Notes under the pieces: generated by a model
What the model was told of the DNA's origin: nothing
The model's database searches: none
The model's input: the letters and a program-made list of their open reading frames with translations, nothing else
Assembly (NCBI RefSeq): GCF_900547205.1
Contig: NZ_URFY01000004.1
Coordinates: forward strand, 62,001-126,000
Direction of reading: 5' to 3'
DNA length: 64,000 nt
From: an uncultured Bacteroides sp.
GTDB taxonomy: Bacteria > Bacteroidota > Bacteroidia > Bacteroidales > Bacteroidaceae
Program-made: the position numbers and the translations under genes
Part shown: positions 8,787 to 17,454 of the stretch, piece by piece
How positions within the stretch are numbered: position 1 is the stretch's first letter
How the letters are laid out: each line of letters opens with the position of its first letter

Positions 8787-9784
8787 CCTTCATTTTTATA
8801 CCAGGCAATGGTTTCACGTACTCCCTTCTCCAAGTCATATTCGGGGTTGTATCCCAATTCGTTAATTGTCGGGGTTATATCACACTGCCAGTTGCGTTGT
8901 TTCATTATCTTATATTTATCCGAATTTAAGGTACTGCTCTTCTTAGAACGCGTAGCAATAAATTCAGCGAGCAAAGATATAACTTTTAGCACAATTAATG
9001 GACATTTCAGGTGAAGAACAAACGGATTGCCCAATTCTTTTTGTATCAGGTCCGAAAAAGCACGACTTTGGTACACCTTTCCGTCTGACAAAAAATAGGC
9101 CCGACGGGTAACTTTCTTCTCTATACCCAGAAAGATGGCTTCCACAACATCCTTCACGTACACGAAAGTCAAGTCTTGCCGACGGAAACCGGCCGAGAAG
9201 TCCACATGATTGCGGATAGACTTTGCCATCAGGAAATAATCCGATTCGCGAGGACCGTAAACTCCCGTCGGACGATAAATCACATACGGAAAGCCGGGGA
9301 TACTCTGAATATACAGTTCCGCTTTCAGTTTACTCAAGCCATAGGCAGTGTTAGGCATCGGGGAGTCGTCCGCTTCAATCGGGCTGTAATCTTTCTCACG
9401 CACAGGGCCAAATACACTCAACGTGCTGACATATATAAACTGTTTCGGCACCATATTCAGTTCCTTCAGCGTATCAATGAAATACTTCGTCTGGAGATAA
9501 TTAACATAATCGAAAGCTTTCTTATCCGGGCATTTCGTCACGCCGGCACAATGGATGATATAATCAAACTTATTGTAAGTACCTTTATGCCCGGAGAGTT
9601 GGGCACGAAGCTCATTAGGATGCGCAAAGTCCAGCTCCAGAAAATGAATCTTCCGGTTTTTCAGATATTGCTTACTGCTGGTAGAACGGATTCCCGCCCA
9701 TACGCCATATTTCCGCTTGAGCGCTTCTTCAACGATAAAACTCCCTATGAAACCGCTTGCACCCGTAATTAAAATACTCTCCAT
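8777..9784 (-). CDS. NAD-dependent epimerase/dehydratase (extended SDR)
   Basis: A 335-residue extended short-chain dehydrogenase. The Rossmann motif GASGFIG (residues 8-14), the catalytic Ser in VSTLSVFG (around 120-123), Y148-x3-K152 in AYGLSKLKAE and YRPTGVYGPRE are all present. The likely reaction is epimerisation, dehydration or reduction of a nucleotide sugar or a steroid/lipid-like substrate; sequence alone does not decide. Its 3' end overlaps the PAP2 phosphatase start by 10 bp, suggesting a shared lipid or envelope pathway. A -7 box lies about 47 bp upstream. Confidence 0.85.
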   Translation of the reverse strand: MESILITGASGFIGSFIVEEALKRKYGVWAGIRSTSSKQYLKNRKIHFLELDFAHPNELRAQLSGHKGTYNKFDYIIHCAGVTKCPDKKAFDYVNYLQTKYFIDTLKELNMVPKQFIYVSTLSVFGPVREKDYSPIEADDSPMPNTAYGLSKLKAELYIQSIPGFPYVIYRPTGVYGPRESDYFLMAKSIRNHVDFSAGFRRQDLTFVYVKDVVEAIFLGIEKKVTRRAYFLSDGKVYQSRAFSDLIQKELGNPFVLHLKCPLIVLKVISLLAEFIATRSKKSSTLNSDKYKIMKQRNWQCDITPTINELGYNPEYDLEKGVRETIAWYKNEGWL

Positions 9785-9830
9785 TATAATTTTCCCGGTT
9801 CTATGATGTCATTAATTTGATAAGATGCCA

Positions 9831-9838
9831 CAAAGATA
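9831..9838 (-). promoter_or_regulatory. Bacteroides -7 box for the epimerase-PAP2 unit
   Basis: The minus strand reads TATCTTTG, a match to TAnnTTTG, 47 bp before the epimerase start. No convincing -33 TTTG at the usual spacing. Confidence 0.6.
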
Positions 9839-9932
9839 CAATAAATATAAAACAAATACCACTTTGCTTTTCTCAATTATTATTTGTTTATTTGTAACGC
9901 AATTAATTTACTATTCAACACTTTAACAGCGC

Positions 9933-9992
9933 GTGGAAGATAAAGCTGATTTTGATTTTCTCTTTAAAGAGTACTATCCTCAACTTTATTAA
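9933..9992 (+). pseudogene. Remnant of an ECF sigma factor N-terminus
   Basis: The plus strand from the GTG at 9933 reads VEDKADFDFLFKEYYPQLY before a stop at 9990. FDFLFKEYYPQLY is the typical start of region 2 in Bacteroidota ECF sigma factors (F-x-x-L-F-x-x-Y-Y-P-x-L). Nothing further matching sigma region 2 or 4 is seen in any frame downstream, and the surrounding 372 bp (9785-10156) is otherwise gene-free, so this looks like the last readable piece of a decayed gene. The call rests on 19 residues. Confidence 0.45.
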
Positions 9993-10118
9993 GATTAGTT
10001 TATGTCATATATGCTATTCTGAATTAAAATGGAAGCAACTCTTCTCTATAATTACCAATATTCTCTTTTTCAATGATATTTTTCTTTCTCTAGAATTTCC
10101 ATAAGGAAAATAATCCTA

Positions 10119-10126
10119 TATCTTTG
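10119..10126 (+). promoter_or_regulatory. Bacteroides -7 box for rnr
   Basis: TATCTTTG matches TAnnTTTG and lies 38 bp before the rnr start. The rest of 9785-10156 is A/T-rich and, apart from the sigma remnant and the promoter boxes, shows nothing I can name. Confidence 0.6.
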
Positions 10127-10156
10127 TAACAACATATTTTTAAATGACTACATATT

Positions 10157-12313
10157 ATGGCGAAAAAGAAAGAAAAGAAAGAGAAAAAGGCCGGCAAGAG
10201 AATGAATAAGAAAGAGCTGGCAGCGCTATTAATAGACTTTTTCCATGCCAAACCCACCGAGACTCTGAGCATGAAATACATATTCTCAGAATTGCGTCTC
10301 ACTACCCATCCGCAAAAGATGCTTTGCGTCGACTTGCTTCATGACCTCCTTGACGACGATTATATCAGCGAAATTGAAAAGGGAAAGTTCCGCCTCAACA
10401 ATCACGGAACGGAAATGATAGGTACCTTCCATCGAAAAAGCAACGGGAAAAACTCCTTTATTCCCGAAGAAGGTGGCGAACCGATATTTGTTGCCGAACG
10501 CAACTCCGCCCATGCCATGAACAATGACAAGGTAAAAATCACCTTCTATGCTAAGCGGAAGAATAAAGACGCCGAAGGAGAAGTGATTGAAATTCTGGAA
10601 CGTGCCAACGATACCTTTGTCGGCACACTGGAAGTGGCCAAGTCGTATGCATTCCTAGTAACAGAAAACCGCACGCTAGCCAACGATATCTTTATCCCGA
10701 AAGACAAGCTGAAAGGCGGAGTCACCGGAGACAAGGCTATTGTAAAAGTGACCGAATGGCCGGACAAAGCAAAGAATCCTATCGGACAAGTGATAGATAT
10801 TCTTGGCAAAGCAGGTGACAACACTACCGAGATGCACGCCATCCTCGCAGAATTCGGTTTACCTTATGTATATCCCAAATCGGTGGAAATGGCTGCGGAC
10901 AAGATACCAGCCGAGATTCCAGCTGAAGAGATTGCCAAACGCGAAGACTTGCGCAAAGTGACCACTTTCACCATCGACCCGAAAGATGCCAAAGACTTTG
11001 ACGACGCACTCTCTATCCGCAAACTGAAAGATGGAGTGTGGGAAGTAGGCGTACACATTGCCGACGTGACACACTACGTAAAAGAAGGCGGCATCATAGA
11101 CAAAGAAGCCGAGAAACGTGCCACTTCCGTCTATCTGGTAGACCGCACCATCCCCATGCTTCCCGAACGCCTGTCCAACTTCATCTGTTCGCTCCGCCCC
11201 AACGAAGAGAAGCTGACTTTCTCCGTCATCTTCGACATCACCGAGAAGGGAGAAGTGAAGGATTCGCGCATCGTGCACACCGTCATCAATTCCGACCGCC
11301 GCTTCACTTACGAAGAGGCCCAACAGATTATTGAAACAAAAGAGGGCGACTATAAAGAAGAAGTACTCATGCTGGATACCATCGCGAAAGCACTTCGCGA
11401 AAAACGTTTCTCCGCAGGCGCCATTAACTTCGACCGCTACGAGGTGAAGTTCGAAATTGACGAGAAAGGAAAACCCGTCAGCGTTTACTTCAAGGAATCG
11501 AAGGATGCCAATAAGCTGGTGGAAGAGTTTATGTTGCTCGCCAACAAGACTGTGGCTGAGAAAGTGGGACGCGTACCGAAGAATAAGAAACCCAAAGTAC
11601 TCCCCTACCGTATCCACGACCTGCCCGACCCGGAGAAGTTGGAAAACCTATCGCAGTTCATCGCCCGCTTCGGCTATAAGGTTCGTACCAGCGGAACAAA
11701 GACGGATATTTCTAAATCCATCAACCACCTGCTCGATGATATTCATGGCAAGAAAGAGGAGAATCTGATAGAAACCGTGTCTATCCGCGCCATGCAGAAA
11801 GCACGCTATTCTACTCACAATATCGGTCACTACGGACTGGCTTTCGACTATTATACACACTTCACTTCGCCCATCCGCCGTTTCCCGGATATGATGGTGC
11901 ACCGCTTGGTGACGAAGTATATGGACGGAGGACGAAGCGTATCCGAAGCTAAATATGAAGACCTTTGCGACCACAGTTCGAACATGGAGCAGATAGCTGC
12001 CAATGCCGAACGCGCTTCCATCAAATACAAACAGGTGGAATTTATGAGCGAACGTCTGGGGCAGGTTTACGATGGTGTTATCTCCGGTGTAACCGAATGG
12101 GGATTGTACGTCGAACTGAACGAGAATAAATGCGAAGGTATGGTTCCTATCCGCGACTTGGATGATGATTATTATGAGTTTGACGAAAAGAACTATTGTC
12201 TACGCGGACGACGCAAGAATAAGATATATAGTTTGGGCGATGCCATCACTATTCGTGTGGCACGTGCCAATTTGGAGAAGAAACAATTGGATTTTGCGTT
12301 AATGGAAAAATAA
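10157..12313 (+). CDS. rnr: Ribonuclease R
   Basis: A processive 3'-5' exoribonuclease that degrades structured RNA and takes part in RNA quality control. The 718-residue product has a basic lysine-rich N-terminus, a winged-helix/cold-shock region (about 20-240), the catalytic RNB domain beginning near TIDPKDAKDFDDALS (the Asp residues ligate magnesium) and containing RRFPDMMVHR, and a C-terminal S1 RNA-binding domain (GVISGVTEWGLYVEL, about 637 on). Length and order are normal. The lysine-rich start (MAKKKEKKEKKAGKR) supports ATG 10157. Confidence 0.95.
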   Translation: MAKKKEKKEKKAGKRMNKKELAALLIDFFHAKPTETLSMKYIFSELRLTTHPQKMLCVDLLHDLLDDDYISEIEKGKFRLNNHGTEMIGTFHRKSNGKNSFIPEEGGEPIFVAERNSAHAMNNDKVKITFYAKRKNKDAEGEVIEILERANDTFVGTLEVAKSYAFLVTENRTLANDIFIPKDKLKGGVTGDKAIVKVTEWPDKAKNPIGQVIDILGKAGDNTTEMHAILAEFGLPYVYPKSVEMAADKIPAEIPAEEIAKREDLRKVTTFTIDPKDAKDFDDALSIRKLKDGVWEVGVHIADVTHYVKEGGIIDKEAEKRATSVYLVDRTIPMLPERLSNFICSLRPNEEKLTFSVIFDITEKGEVKDSRIVHTVINSDRRFTYEEAQQIIETKEGDYKEEVLMLDTIAKALREKRFSAGAINFDRYEVKFEIDEKGKPVSVYFKESKDANKLVEEFMLLANKTVAEKVGRVPKNKKPKVLPYRIHDLPDPEKLENLSQFIARFGYKVRTSGTKTDISKSINHLLDDIHGKKEENLIETVSIRAMQKARYSTHNIGHYGLAFDYYTHFTSPIRRFPDMMVHRLVTKYMDGGRSVSEAKYEDLCDHSSNMEQIAANAERASIKYKQVEFMSERLGQVYDGVISGVTEWGLYVELNENKCEGMVPIRDLDDDYYEFDEKNYCLRGRRKNKIYSLGDAITIRVARANLEKKQLDFALMEK

Positions 12314-12315
12314 GA

Positions 12316-12400
12316 TTCACCACAGAGTGGCACAGGGTATCACAGAGTTTCTTTCTAACGGGAATAACTGGAGAGGGGCTTTGTGGGGCTTTGTGATGAA
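12316..12400. repeat. REP-like imperfect inverted repeat with CACAGAG/CTTTGTG sub-repeats
   Basis: TTCACCACAGAG (12316-12327) is mirrored by CTTTGTGATGAA (12389-12400) with two mismatches, and the inner halves each carry a second copy of the short word (CACAGAG at 12341, CTTTGTG at about 12379). The element fills the gap between rnr and the next gene and could act as a transcript-end hairpin. It resembles palindromic intergenic repeats rather than coding sequence. Confidence 0.55.
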
Positions 12401-12416
12401 TAAAATTGTAACTTGT

Positions 12417-12896
12417 ATGAAAACGGTCATTATAGAGGATAAACAACGAATCGAATCTATTATTCTGAGATGTGATGTCTGTTTTGTGGGCATCACGGAC
12501 TTGGAAGGAAACCCTTATGTCGTTCCGATGAACTTCGGGTATGAGAATGGAACGGTCTATTTGCACTCCGCTCCCGAAGGAGGTAAGGTGGAGATGCTGG
12601 AACACAATAATCATGTTTGCATCACACTCAGCCACGGGCACAATCTTGTCTACCAACATGAGAAAGTGGCTTGCAGCTACAGTATGCGTTCGGAAAGTGC
12701 GATGTGTCGCGGGAAAGTTACTTTTATAGAAGACTTGGACGAGAAACGTCGTGCGCTGGACATCATTATGCGCCACTACGCGGACAAGGAGTTTGTTTAT
12801 TCCGAACCTGCGGTGCGAAATGTGAAAGTATGGCAAGTGCCTGTTGAGCAGATGAGTGGAAAAGTATTCGGTCTGCGAGCCAACGAAAATCCTTAA
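12417..12896 (+). CDS. Pyridoxamine 5'-phosphate oxidase-family flavoprotein (Nim-like)
   Basis: A 159-residue small flavin-binding split-barrel protein. I start it at ATG 12417 (MKTVIIEDKQRIESII), because the in-frame extension upstream runs through the REP-like repeat. Family marks are PYVVPMNFGYENGTVYLHS, HNNHVCITLS and the conserved CSYSMRSESAMCRGKVTFIE. Relatives include the nitroimidazole-resistance (Nim) proteins and other FMN- or F420-binding reductases; the actual substrate is unknown and resistance should not be assumed. It ends 7 bp before the GH3 gene, so the two are probably co-transcribed, though no functional link is obvious. Confidence 0.8.
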   Translation: MKTVIIEDKQRIESIILRCDVCFVGITDLEGNPYVVPMNFGYENGTVYLHSAPEGGKVEMLEHNNHVCITLSHGHNLVYQHEKVACSYSMRSESAMCRGKVTFIEDLDEKRRALDIIMRHYADKEFVYSEPAVRNVKVWQVPVEQMSGKVFGLRANENP

Positions 12897-12903
12897 AATA
12901 AAT

Positions 12904-15294
12904 ATGAAGAAAATACTATGTGGACTCACTTTGCTCCTGTCTGCCGGCAGTATCATTGCTGGTAGTGCCTTTGCCGACAAAACGCCTGCCGGCAAAGCAA
13001 AGGAGATGTACAAAAAGAACTGGATTGACTTTAACAAAAACGGTGTAAAGGACGTATACGAAGACCCATCCGCACCCATCGAAGCACGTGTAGCCGATTT
13101 GCTTTCGCAAATGACGCTGGAAGAGAAAACTTGCCAGATGGCTACTTTATACGGTTCGGGGCGGGTGCTGAAGGACGCATCGCCTACTGCCGAGTGGTCA
13201 AACGAAATCTGGAAAGACGGCATCGGAAACATTGACGAACAAGCTAATGGTTTGGGACGATTCGGAGCCAAACTTTCCTATCCTTATGCGAATAGTGTGA
13301 AGAACCGCCATGAGGTGCAACGATGGTTTGTAGAACAGACCCGGCTCGGCATTCCGGTGGACTTCACCAATGAAGGAATACGCGGATTATGCCACGACCG
13401 CGCCACGATGTTTCCTGCCCAATGCGGGCAAGGTGCCACGTGGAACAAACAGCTTATCAGAGAGATAGCCAAGGTTACAGCGGAAGAAGCGAAGGTATTG
13501 GGATATACCAATATTTACTCTCCCATTCTCGACATCGCCCAAGACCCTCGGTGGGGACGCGTAGTGGAAAGTTACGGAGAAGACCCCTATCTGGTGGGAG
13601 AACTGGGGAAGCAAATGATTCTTGGCCTGCAAGCCGAAGGGCTGGCTGCCACTCCTAAACACTTTGCCGTATATAGCATCCCGGTAGGTGGACGCGACGG
13701 AGACACACGTACCGATCCTCATGTGGCACCACGCGAAATGAAAACACTGTATCTGGAGCCGTTCCGCAAAGGAATACAGGAAGCAGGGGCGCTAGGAGTG
13801 ATGAGTTCATACAACGATTACGACGGGGAACCGATTTCGGGAAGTTATCATTTCCTCACGGAGATTTTGCGTCAACAATGGGGCTTCAAGGGATATGTGG
13901 TGTCAGATAGTGAAGCGGTAGAATTTCTTCGCACGAAGCATCGCATCACGCCTACCGAAGAAGAGATGGTTGCACAAGTGGTGAATGCAGGGCTGAATAT
14001 CCGTACTAACTTCACTCCTCCTCAGGATTTTATTCTTCCGTTGCGTCGAGCTATCGACGAAGGTAAAGTCTCGTTGCACACACTCGACCAGCGTGTTGGT
14101 GAGATTCTGCGGGTGAAGTTTATGTTAGGGCTTTTCGACAATCCTTACCCCGGCGACAATCGTCGACCGGAGGAGGTTGTGCACAGTGCAGCGCATCAGG
14201 AAGTATCCATGAGGGCTGCTTTGGAATCTATCGTGTTATTGAAAAACGAAAAGGAGATGCTCCCGTTATCCAAAAGCCTCGGCAAGATAGCCGTTATCGG
14301 CCCCAATGCGAAAGAGGTGAAGGAGTTGACTTGCAGATACGGACCTGCCCGTGCACCGATTAAGACTGTATATGAGGGAATCAGTGAATATCTTCCGGAT
14401 GCCGAAGTCGGCTATGCCAAAGGCTGTGATATTATCGACAAGTATTTCCCGGAAAGCGAACTGTATGATGTTCCGTTGGATGCCAAAGAACAGGAGAAGA
14501 TTAACGAAGCGGTGGAACTGGCTAAGGCTTCGGATATCGCCATCCTCGTGTTAGGAGGGAATGAGAGGACAGTAAGAGAAAGTCTATCCCGCACCAGTCT
14601 CGACCTTTGCGGCCGTCAGGAGCAGTTGTTGCAAGCAGTATATGCAACAGGGAAGCCTGTTGTTCTGGTGATGGTGGACGGAAGAGCGGCTACTATCAAT
14701 TGGGCGAATAAGCATATTCCTGCCATCGTTCACGCTTGGTTCCCCGGAGAGTTTATGGGTGATGCCATTGCGAAGGTTCTCTTCGGAGATTATAATCCGG
14801 GAGGCAGGCTGGCGGTTACTTTCCCGAAGTCCGTGGGACAGGTTCCTTTTGCATTTCCTTTCAAACCGGGTTCCGATTCCAAGGGGTCGGTGCGTGTGGA
14901 CGGGATGCTCTATCCTTTCGGGTATGGACTGAGTTACACTACCTTCGGTTATTCAAACTTGAAAGTCTCTAAGCCGGTAATCGGTACACAAGAGAACATC
15001 ACCGTTTCGTGCACCGTGAAGAATACGGGAGAAAGAGCGGGAGACGAAGTGGTGCAGCTTTATATCCGCGATGATTTCAGCAGTGTGACTACATACGAAA
15101 GGGTGTTGCGGGGCTTCGAGCGGATACATCTCCTACCGGGAGAGGAACGGACAGTAAACTTCACCCTTACTCCGCAGGACTTGGGATTATGGGATAAGAA
15201 TAATCTGTTTAACGTAGAGCCGGGAAGTTTCTCGGTGATGGTAGGAGCTTCTTCCAAGGATATCAGGTTGAAAGGAAGTTTTGAGGTGAAATAA
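12904..15294 (+). CDS. Secreted glycoside hydrolase family 3 beta-glycosidase
   Basis: GH3 enzymes release terminal beta-linked glucose, xylose, arabinofuranose or N-acetylglucosamine by a retaining mechanism. The ATG at 12904 gives a clear signal peptide (residues 1-24, ending AGSAFA), 796 residues in all; the frame extension upstream lies in the preceding gene. The N-terminal barrel has SPILDIAQDPRWGRVVESYG, KHFAVY and the nucleophile Asp335 in GYVVSDSEA. The second alpha/beta domain includes KIAVIGPNA, and a C-terminal fibronectin-III-like domain begins near GDEVVQLYIRD. It is probably periplasmic. It stands alone without SusC/SusD; beta-glucosidase or beta-xylosidase/arabinofuranosidase are equally plausible. 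Confidence 0.9.
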   Translation: MKKILCGLTLLLSAGSIIAGSAFADKTPAGKAKEMYKKNWIDFNKNGVKDVYEDPSAPIEARVADLLSQMTLEEKTCQMATLYGSGRVLKDASPTAEWSNEIWKDGIGNIDEQANGLGRFGAKLSYPYANSVKNRHEVQRWFVEQTRLGIPVDFTNEGIRGLCHDRATMFPAQCGQGATWNKQLIREIAKVTAEEAKVLGYTNIYSPILDIAQDPRWGRVVESYGEDPYLVGELGKQMILGLQAEGLAATPKHFAVYSIPVGGRDGDTRTDPHVAPREMKTLYLEPFRKGIQEAGALGVMSSYNDYDGEPISGSYHFLTEILRQQWGFKGYVVSDSEAVEFLRTKHRITPTEEEMVAQVVNAGLNIRTNFTPPQDFILPLRRAIDEGKVSLHTLDQRVGEILRVKFMLGLFDNPYPGDNRRPEEVVHSAAHQEVSMRAALESIVLLKNEKEMLPLSKSLGKIAVIGPNAKEVKELTCRYGPARAPIKTVYEGISEYLPDAEVGYAKGCDIIDKYFPESELYDVPLDAKEQEKINEAVELAKASDIAILVLGGNERTVRESLSRTSLDLCGRQEQLLQAVYATGKPVVLVMVDGRAATINWANKHIPAIVHAWFPGEFMGDAIAKVLFGDYNPGGRLAVTFPKSVGQVPFAFPFKPGSDSKGSVRVDGMLYPFGYGLSYTTFGYSNLKVSKPVIGTQENITVSCTVKNTGERAGDEVVQLYIRDDFSSVTTYERVLRGFERIHLLPGEERTVNFTLTPQDLGLWDKNNLFNVEPGSFSVMVGASSKDIRLKGSFEVK

Positions 15295-15312
15295 TGAAAT
15301 CATTATAATGCA

Positions 15313-15370
15313 GCGGGGTGATTAAAAAATCGGTAATATCCCATTACTATCGGCTTTTTAATCACCCCGC
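15313..15370. terminator. Bidirectional intrinsic terminator between GH3 and the DUF4252 gene
   Basis: A perfect 16-bp inverted repeat: GCGGGGTGATTAAAAA (15313-15328) and its complement at 15355-15370. The A-run on one arm gives a U-run for transcripts from either side. A smaller GTAAT/ATTAC hairpin sits in the loop. It lies between two convergent genes, exactly where a shared terminator is expected. Confidence 0.88.
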
Positions 15371-15387
15371 CTTCCTTAAAAAAACTC

Positions 15388-15843
15388 CTACTTATTTACA
15401 ATCCCTTTCATCTCCTCCAGCGAAAGATCACCTGTAATAACGATAACCGTAAATTCATCTTCTTCGCTATTAATCAATACAAATTCCTTCTTCTCGCCTT
15501 TCTTCTGCTTCAAATAGATAGTGGTCTTTTCCCCTTCACTATTTACACGCATCAATTCCTCGTAGCCATTCTTCGGGCTGATATATTGAAGTTCCTTCTT
15601 CAGCTTGGCAATGACAGCGGGATTCTCACAACTTAATATCTGTATGTTGTCCAACTTAGACGCCACACCGCCGATATTGACACCTTCCGCTTTCATATCA
15701 GGCATCAGGCTAAGCATCGCTTTCGAGATATAGACGGAAGTAACCTCATCCATATCAGCAAATTTATCAAAGAAACTATCCTGTGCATAAGTAACTAGCG
15801 AGCACAGACAGAATAACAGGGTGATGATATACGTACGTTTCAT
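15388..15843 (-). CDS. DUF4252 secreted protein, last gene of the ECF operon
   Basis: A 151-residue product with a signal peptide (MKRTYIITLLFCLCSLVTYA) and a small domain of the DUF4252 type: EVTSVYISKAMLSLMPDM near the N-terminus, then GYEELMRVNSEGEKTTIYLK and a closing FTVIVITGDLSLEEMKGIV. It is a paralogue of the first gene of this operon. Its ATG overlaps the stop of the anti-sigma gene by 4 bp. The molecular function of DUF4252 is not known; a periplasmic sensory or target role of the sigma factor is an inference from operon position. Confidence 0.8.
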   Translation of the reverse strand: MKRTYIITLLFCLCSLVTYAQDSFFDKFADMDEVTSVYISKAMLSLMPDMKAEGVNIGGVASKLDNIQILSCENPAVIAKLKKELQYISPKNGYEELMRVNSEGEKTTIYLKQKKGEKKEFVLINSEEDEFTVIVITGDLSLEEMKGIVNK

Positions 15844-16376
15844 TGGTTTATATTATTTAATCGGTTTAATTGTTGATATACATTTTCTCTAATCTTATCG
15901 GTGGTCTTTTGCACTGTTTCCACCTCTTCCATTCCTTTGTTGAGGCTGGCAGACAGCATCAACAGTGCTTTCTGTGCCTGTACATACGCTTCTTCGGGAG
16001 TGGCACAGGTATCTTCGGGAGTGGAAGCTATCTGAGAATCGCATACATACATCCCTACTGAAAACAGGATAAGCAGACTGGCAGCGATGCTCGTTATCCA
16101 TTTCAAACGAATGACACGCCTAGGTTTATTCACTTTCTGCGCAAGCTTTTCATGGGTATCCCATTCATCTATCAGGTTACTTAGCTTTTCTTCCAATCCT
16201 TGCGGCACTTCCTGTTCGGGGCAAGCAGTCAATTGCAAGAAAAACTCCTTATCGGCAAGCAGATGCGAAGGGACATCTTCTCCGGCAAAGAAACGCTTTA
16301 GTTCCTTTTCTTCAGCTTCGCTAGTATCTCCTTTGTAGTATCGGGCGAGCAAATCTTCTACTTCATTTACTTTCAT
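15840..16376 (-). CDS. Probable membrane anti-sigma factor
   Basis: A 178-residue protein with a cytoplasmic acidic N-terminus (EDLLARYYKGDTSEAEEKEL, the usual opening of Bacteroidota anti-sigma and FecR-like proteins), one membrane helix (about 92-112, WITSIAASLLILFSVGMYV) and a periplasmic helical tail (EAYVQAQKALLMLSASLNKG). It lacks a FecR domain. It starts within the end of the ECF sigma gene (14-bp overlap), the classic position for the cognate anti-sigma factor. The pairing is inferred from position and topology. Confidence 0.75.
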   Translation of the reverse strand: MKVNEVEDLLARYYKGDTSEAEEKELKRFFAGEDVPSHLLADKEFFLQLTACPEQEVPQGLEEKLSNLIDEWDTHEKLAQKVNKPRRVIRLKWITSIAASLLILFSVGMYVCDSQIASTPEDTCATPEEAYVQAQKALLMLSASLNKGMEEVETVQKTTDKIRENVYQQLNRLNNINQ

Positions 16377-16875
16377 AATTGACTATTGCGTTAAATTGTT
16401 CACGTATCTTTTTGCGGGCACGGCTCAGCAACACGCGTATGTTGATGGCATTCAAGCCCGTCGTTTGTTCTATCTCTTCAAAAGAGCAGCCATTCATATC
16501 GCGAAGCACTATCACCTTTCGTTGCTGTTGGGGTAAGCGCCCGATAAGCATTTGTACTTGGTTCACTTCGTCCCGTCGCTCCATTTCTCCGGCGATATTG
16601 GCTTCTGCCGAAAGATTCAGTTCTTCGGGAACTCGGTCGTCCTCGTCAAGCTGCGGGCTGCGCAGGGCATCGTAGCATAGGTTCTTAATCAGGGTGACAC
16701 TATAAGCTTCGGCATTCAGCACATTGGCTAGCTGGTCGCGCTTGTTCCACAACTTCAGATACGCTTCCTGCACCATGTCTTCCGCATCTTGGGTATTCCC
16801 CATGAGTTGGAAAGCAACCTTGAAGAGCTTCCGGTGGCAAGGCAGAAATTGTTGTTTGAAGTCAGCGGCGTCCAT
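16363..16875 (-). CDS. ECF-type RNA polymerase sigma factor
   Basis: A 170-residue sigma-70 family protein with only regions 2 and 4. Region 2 (about 20-45) reads AFQLMGNTQDAEDMVQEAYL, with the DAED-x-VQE core-binding helix. Region 4 (about 112-160) has LPQQQRKVIVLRDMNGCSFE and a helix-turn-helix ending LLSRARKKIRE. It overlaps the upstream DUF4252 gene and the downstream anti-sigma gene by 14 bp each, so the whole operon is translationally linked. This family usually controls a small envelope regulon, often its own operon. Confidence 0.92.
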   Translation of the reverse strand: MDAADFKQQFLPCHRKLFKVAFQLMGNTQDAEDMVQEAYLKLWNKRDQLANVLNAEAYSVTLIKNLCYDALRSPQLDEDDRVPEELNLSAEANIAGEMERRDEVNQVQMLIGRLPQQQRKVIVLRDMNGCSFEEIEQTTGLNAINIRVLLSRARKKIREQFNAIVNYESK

Positions 16876-17347
16876 TCTTCGTTCCGGTTTCCATAGCTAC
16901 TAATCCATCTATATCTTCTTTGGTGAATTTACCGTTTATCTGTACAAGCGTGCAGTCATCGTTGCCGGAACAGATAATGAGTAATTCACGAATGGCATCC
17001 TTCTTTATTTTCATAAGTATGCGCACTTTCTCTCCACCGTCGTTGACACGAATCAGTTCTTCGTAGCCACGATGATTCAGTTTGCTTATTCTTCCGTTGA
17101 AGCGTTCTTTTACTTTGGTGGAGCAGTCGTCCATGTCGAGCACTTTCAGCGACTTCACCTTATGAAGGATGTCGATTCCTTCCACGTTTTTGCAGAACAG
17201 CATCCCCAGAGACTTCATAAAGGGGGATATCCTCACATATTCGGCGTTCTGTTCACTGCCAAACTCTTTAAAAATGCTATCAATGTTTTGCCCATATCCA
17301 ATGTGACAAACCAGAAGTAGTGATAGGGTAAATAAAAACTTTCTCAT
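16862..17347 (-). CDS. DUF4252 secreted protein, first gene of the ECF operon
   Basis: A 161-residue product with a signal peptide (MRKFLFTLSLLLVCHIGYG) and the DUF4252 pattern EYVRISPFMKSLGMLF and RGYEELIRVNDGGEKVRILM. I start it at 17347 because this ATG opens a clean signal peptide and is preceded by AAGGA; a longer frame from 17395 would put 16 charged residues before it. Paralogue of the last gene in the operon. Placing secreted proteins both before and after the sigma/anti-sigma pair suggests they feed into, or are made for, the same envelope signal. Confidence 0.8.
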   Translation of the reverse strand: MRKFLFTLSLLLVCHIGYGQNIDSIFKEFGSEQNAEYVRISPFMKSLGMLFCKNVEGIDILHKVKSLKVLDMDDCSTKVKERFNGRISKLNHRGYEELIRVNDGGEKVRILMKIKKDAIRELLIICSGNDDCTLVQINGKFTKEDIDGLVAMETGTKNGRR

Positions 17348-17454
17348 TGTTCCTTCTTTATTATTCATTTCAACTCGTTTTAAGAAGCGCTTCAATTAAT
17401 AGACGGGAACAAGGGGAAAGTTGTTGCATGGTAGATGAAAAAAAATAAATTCAG

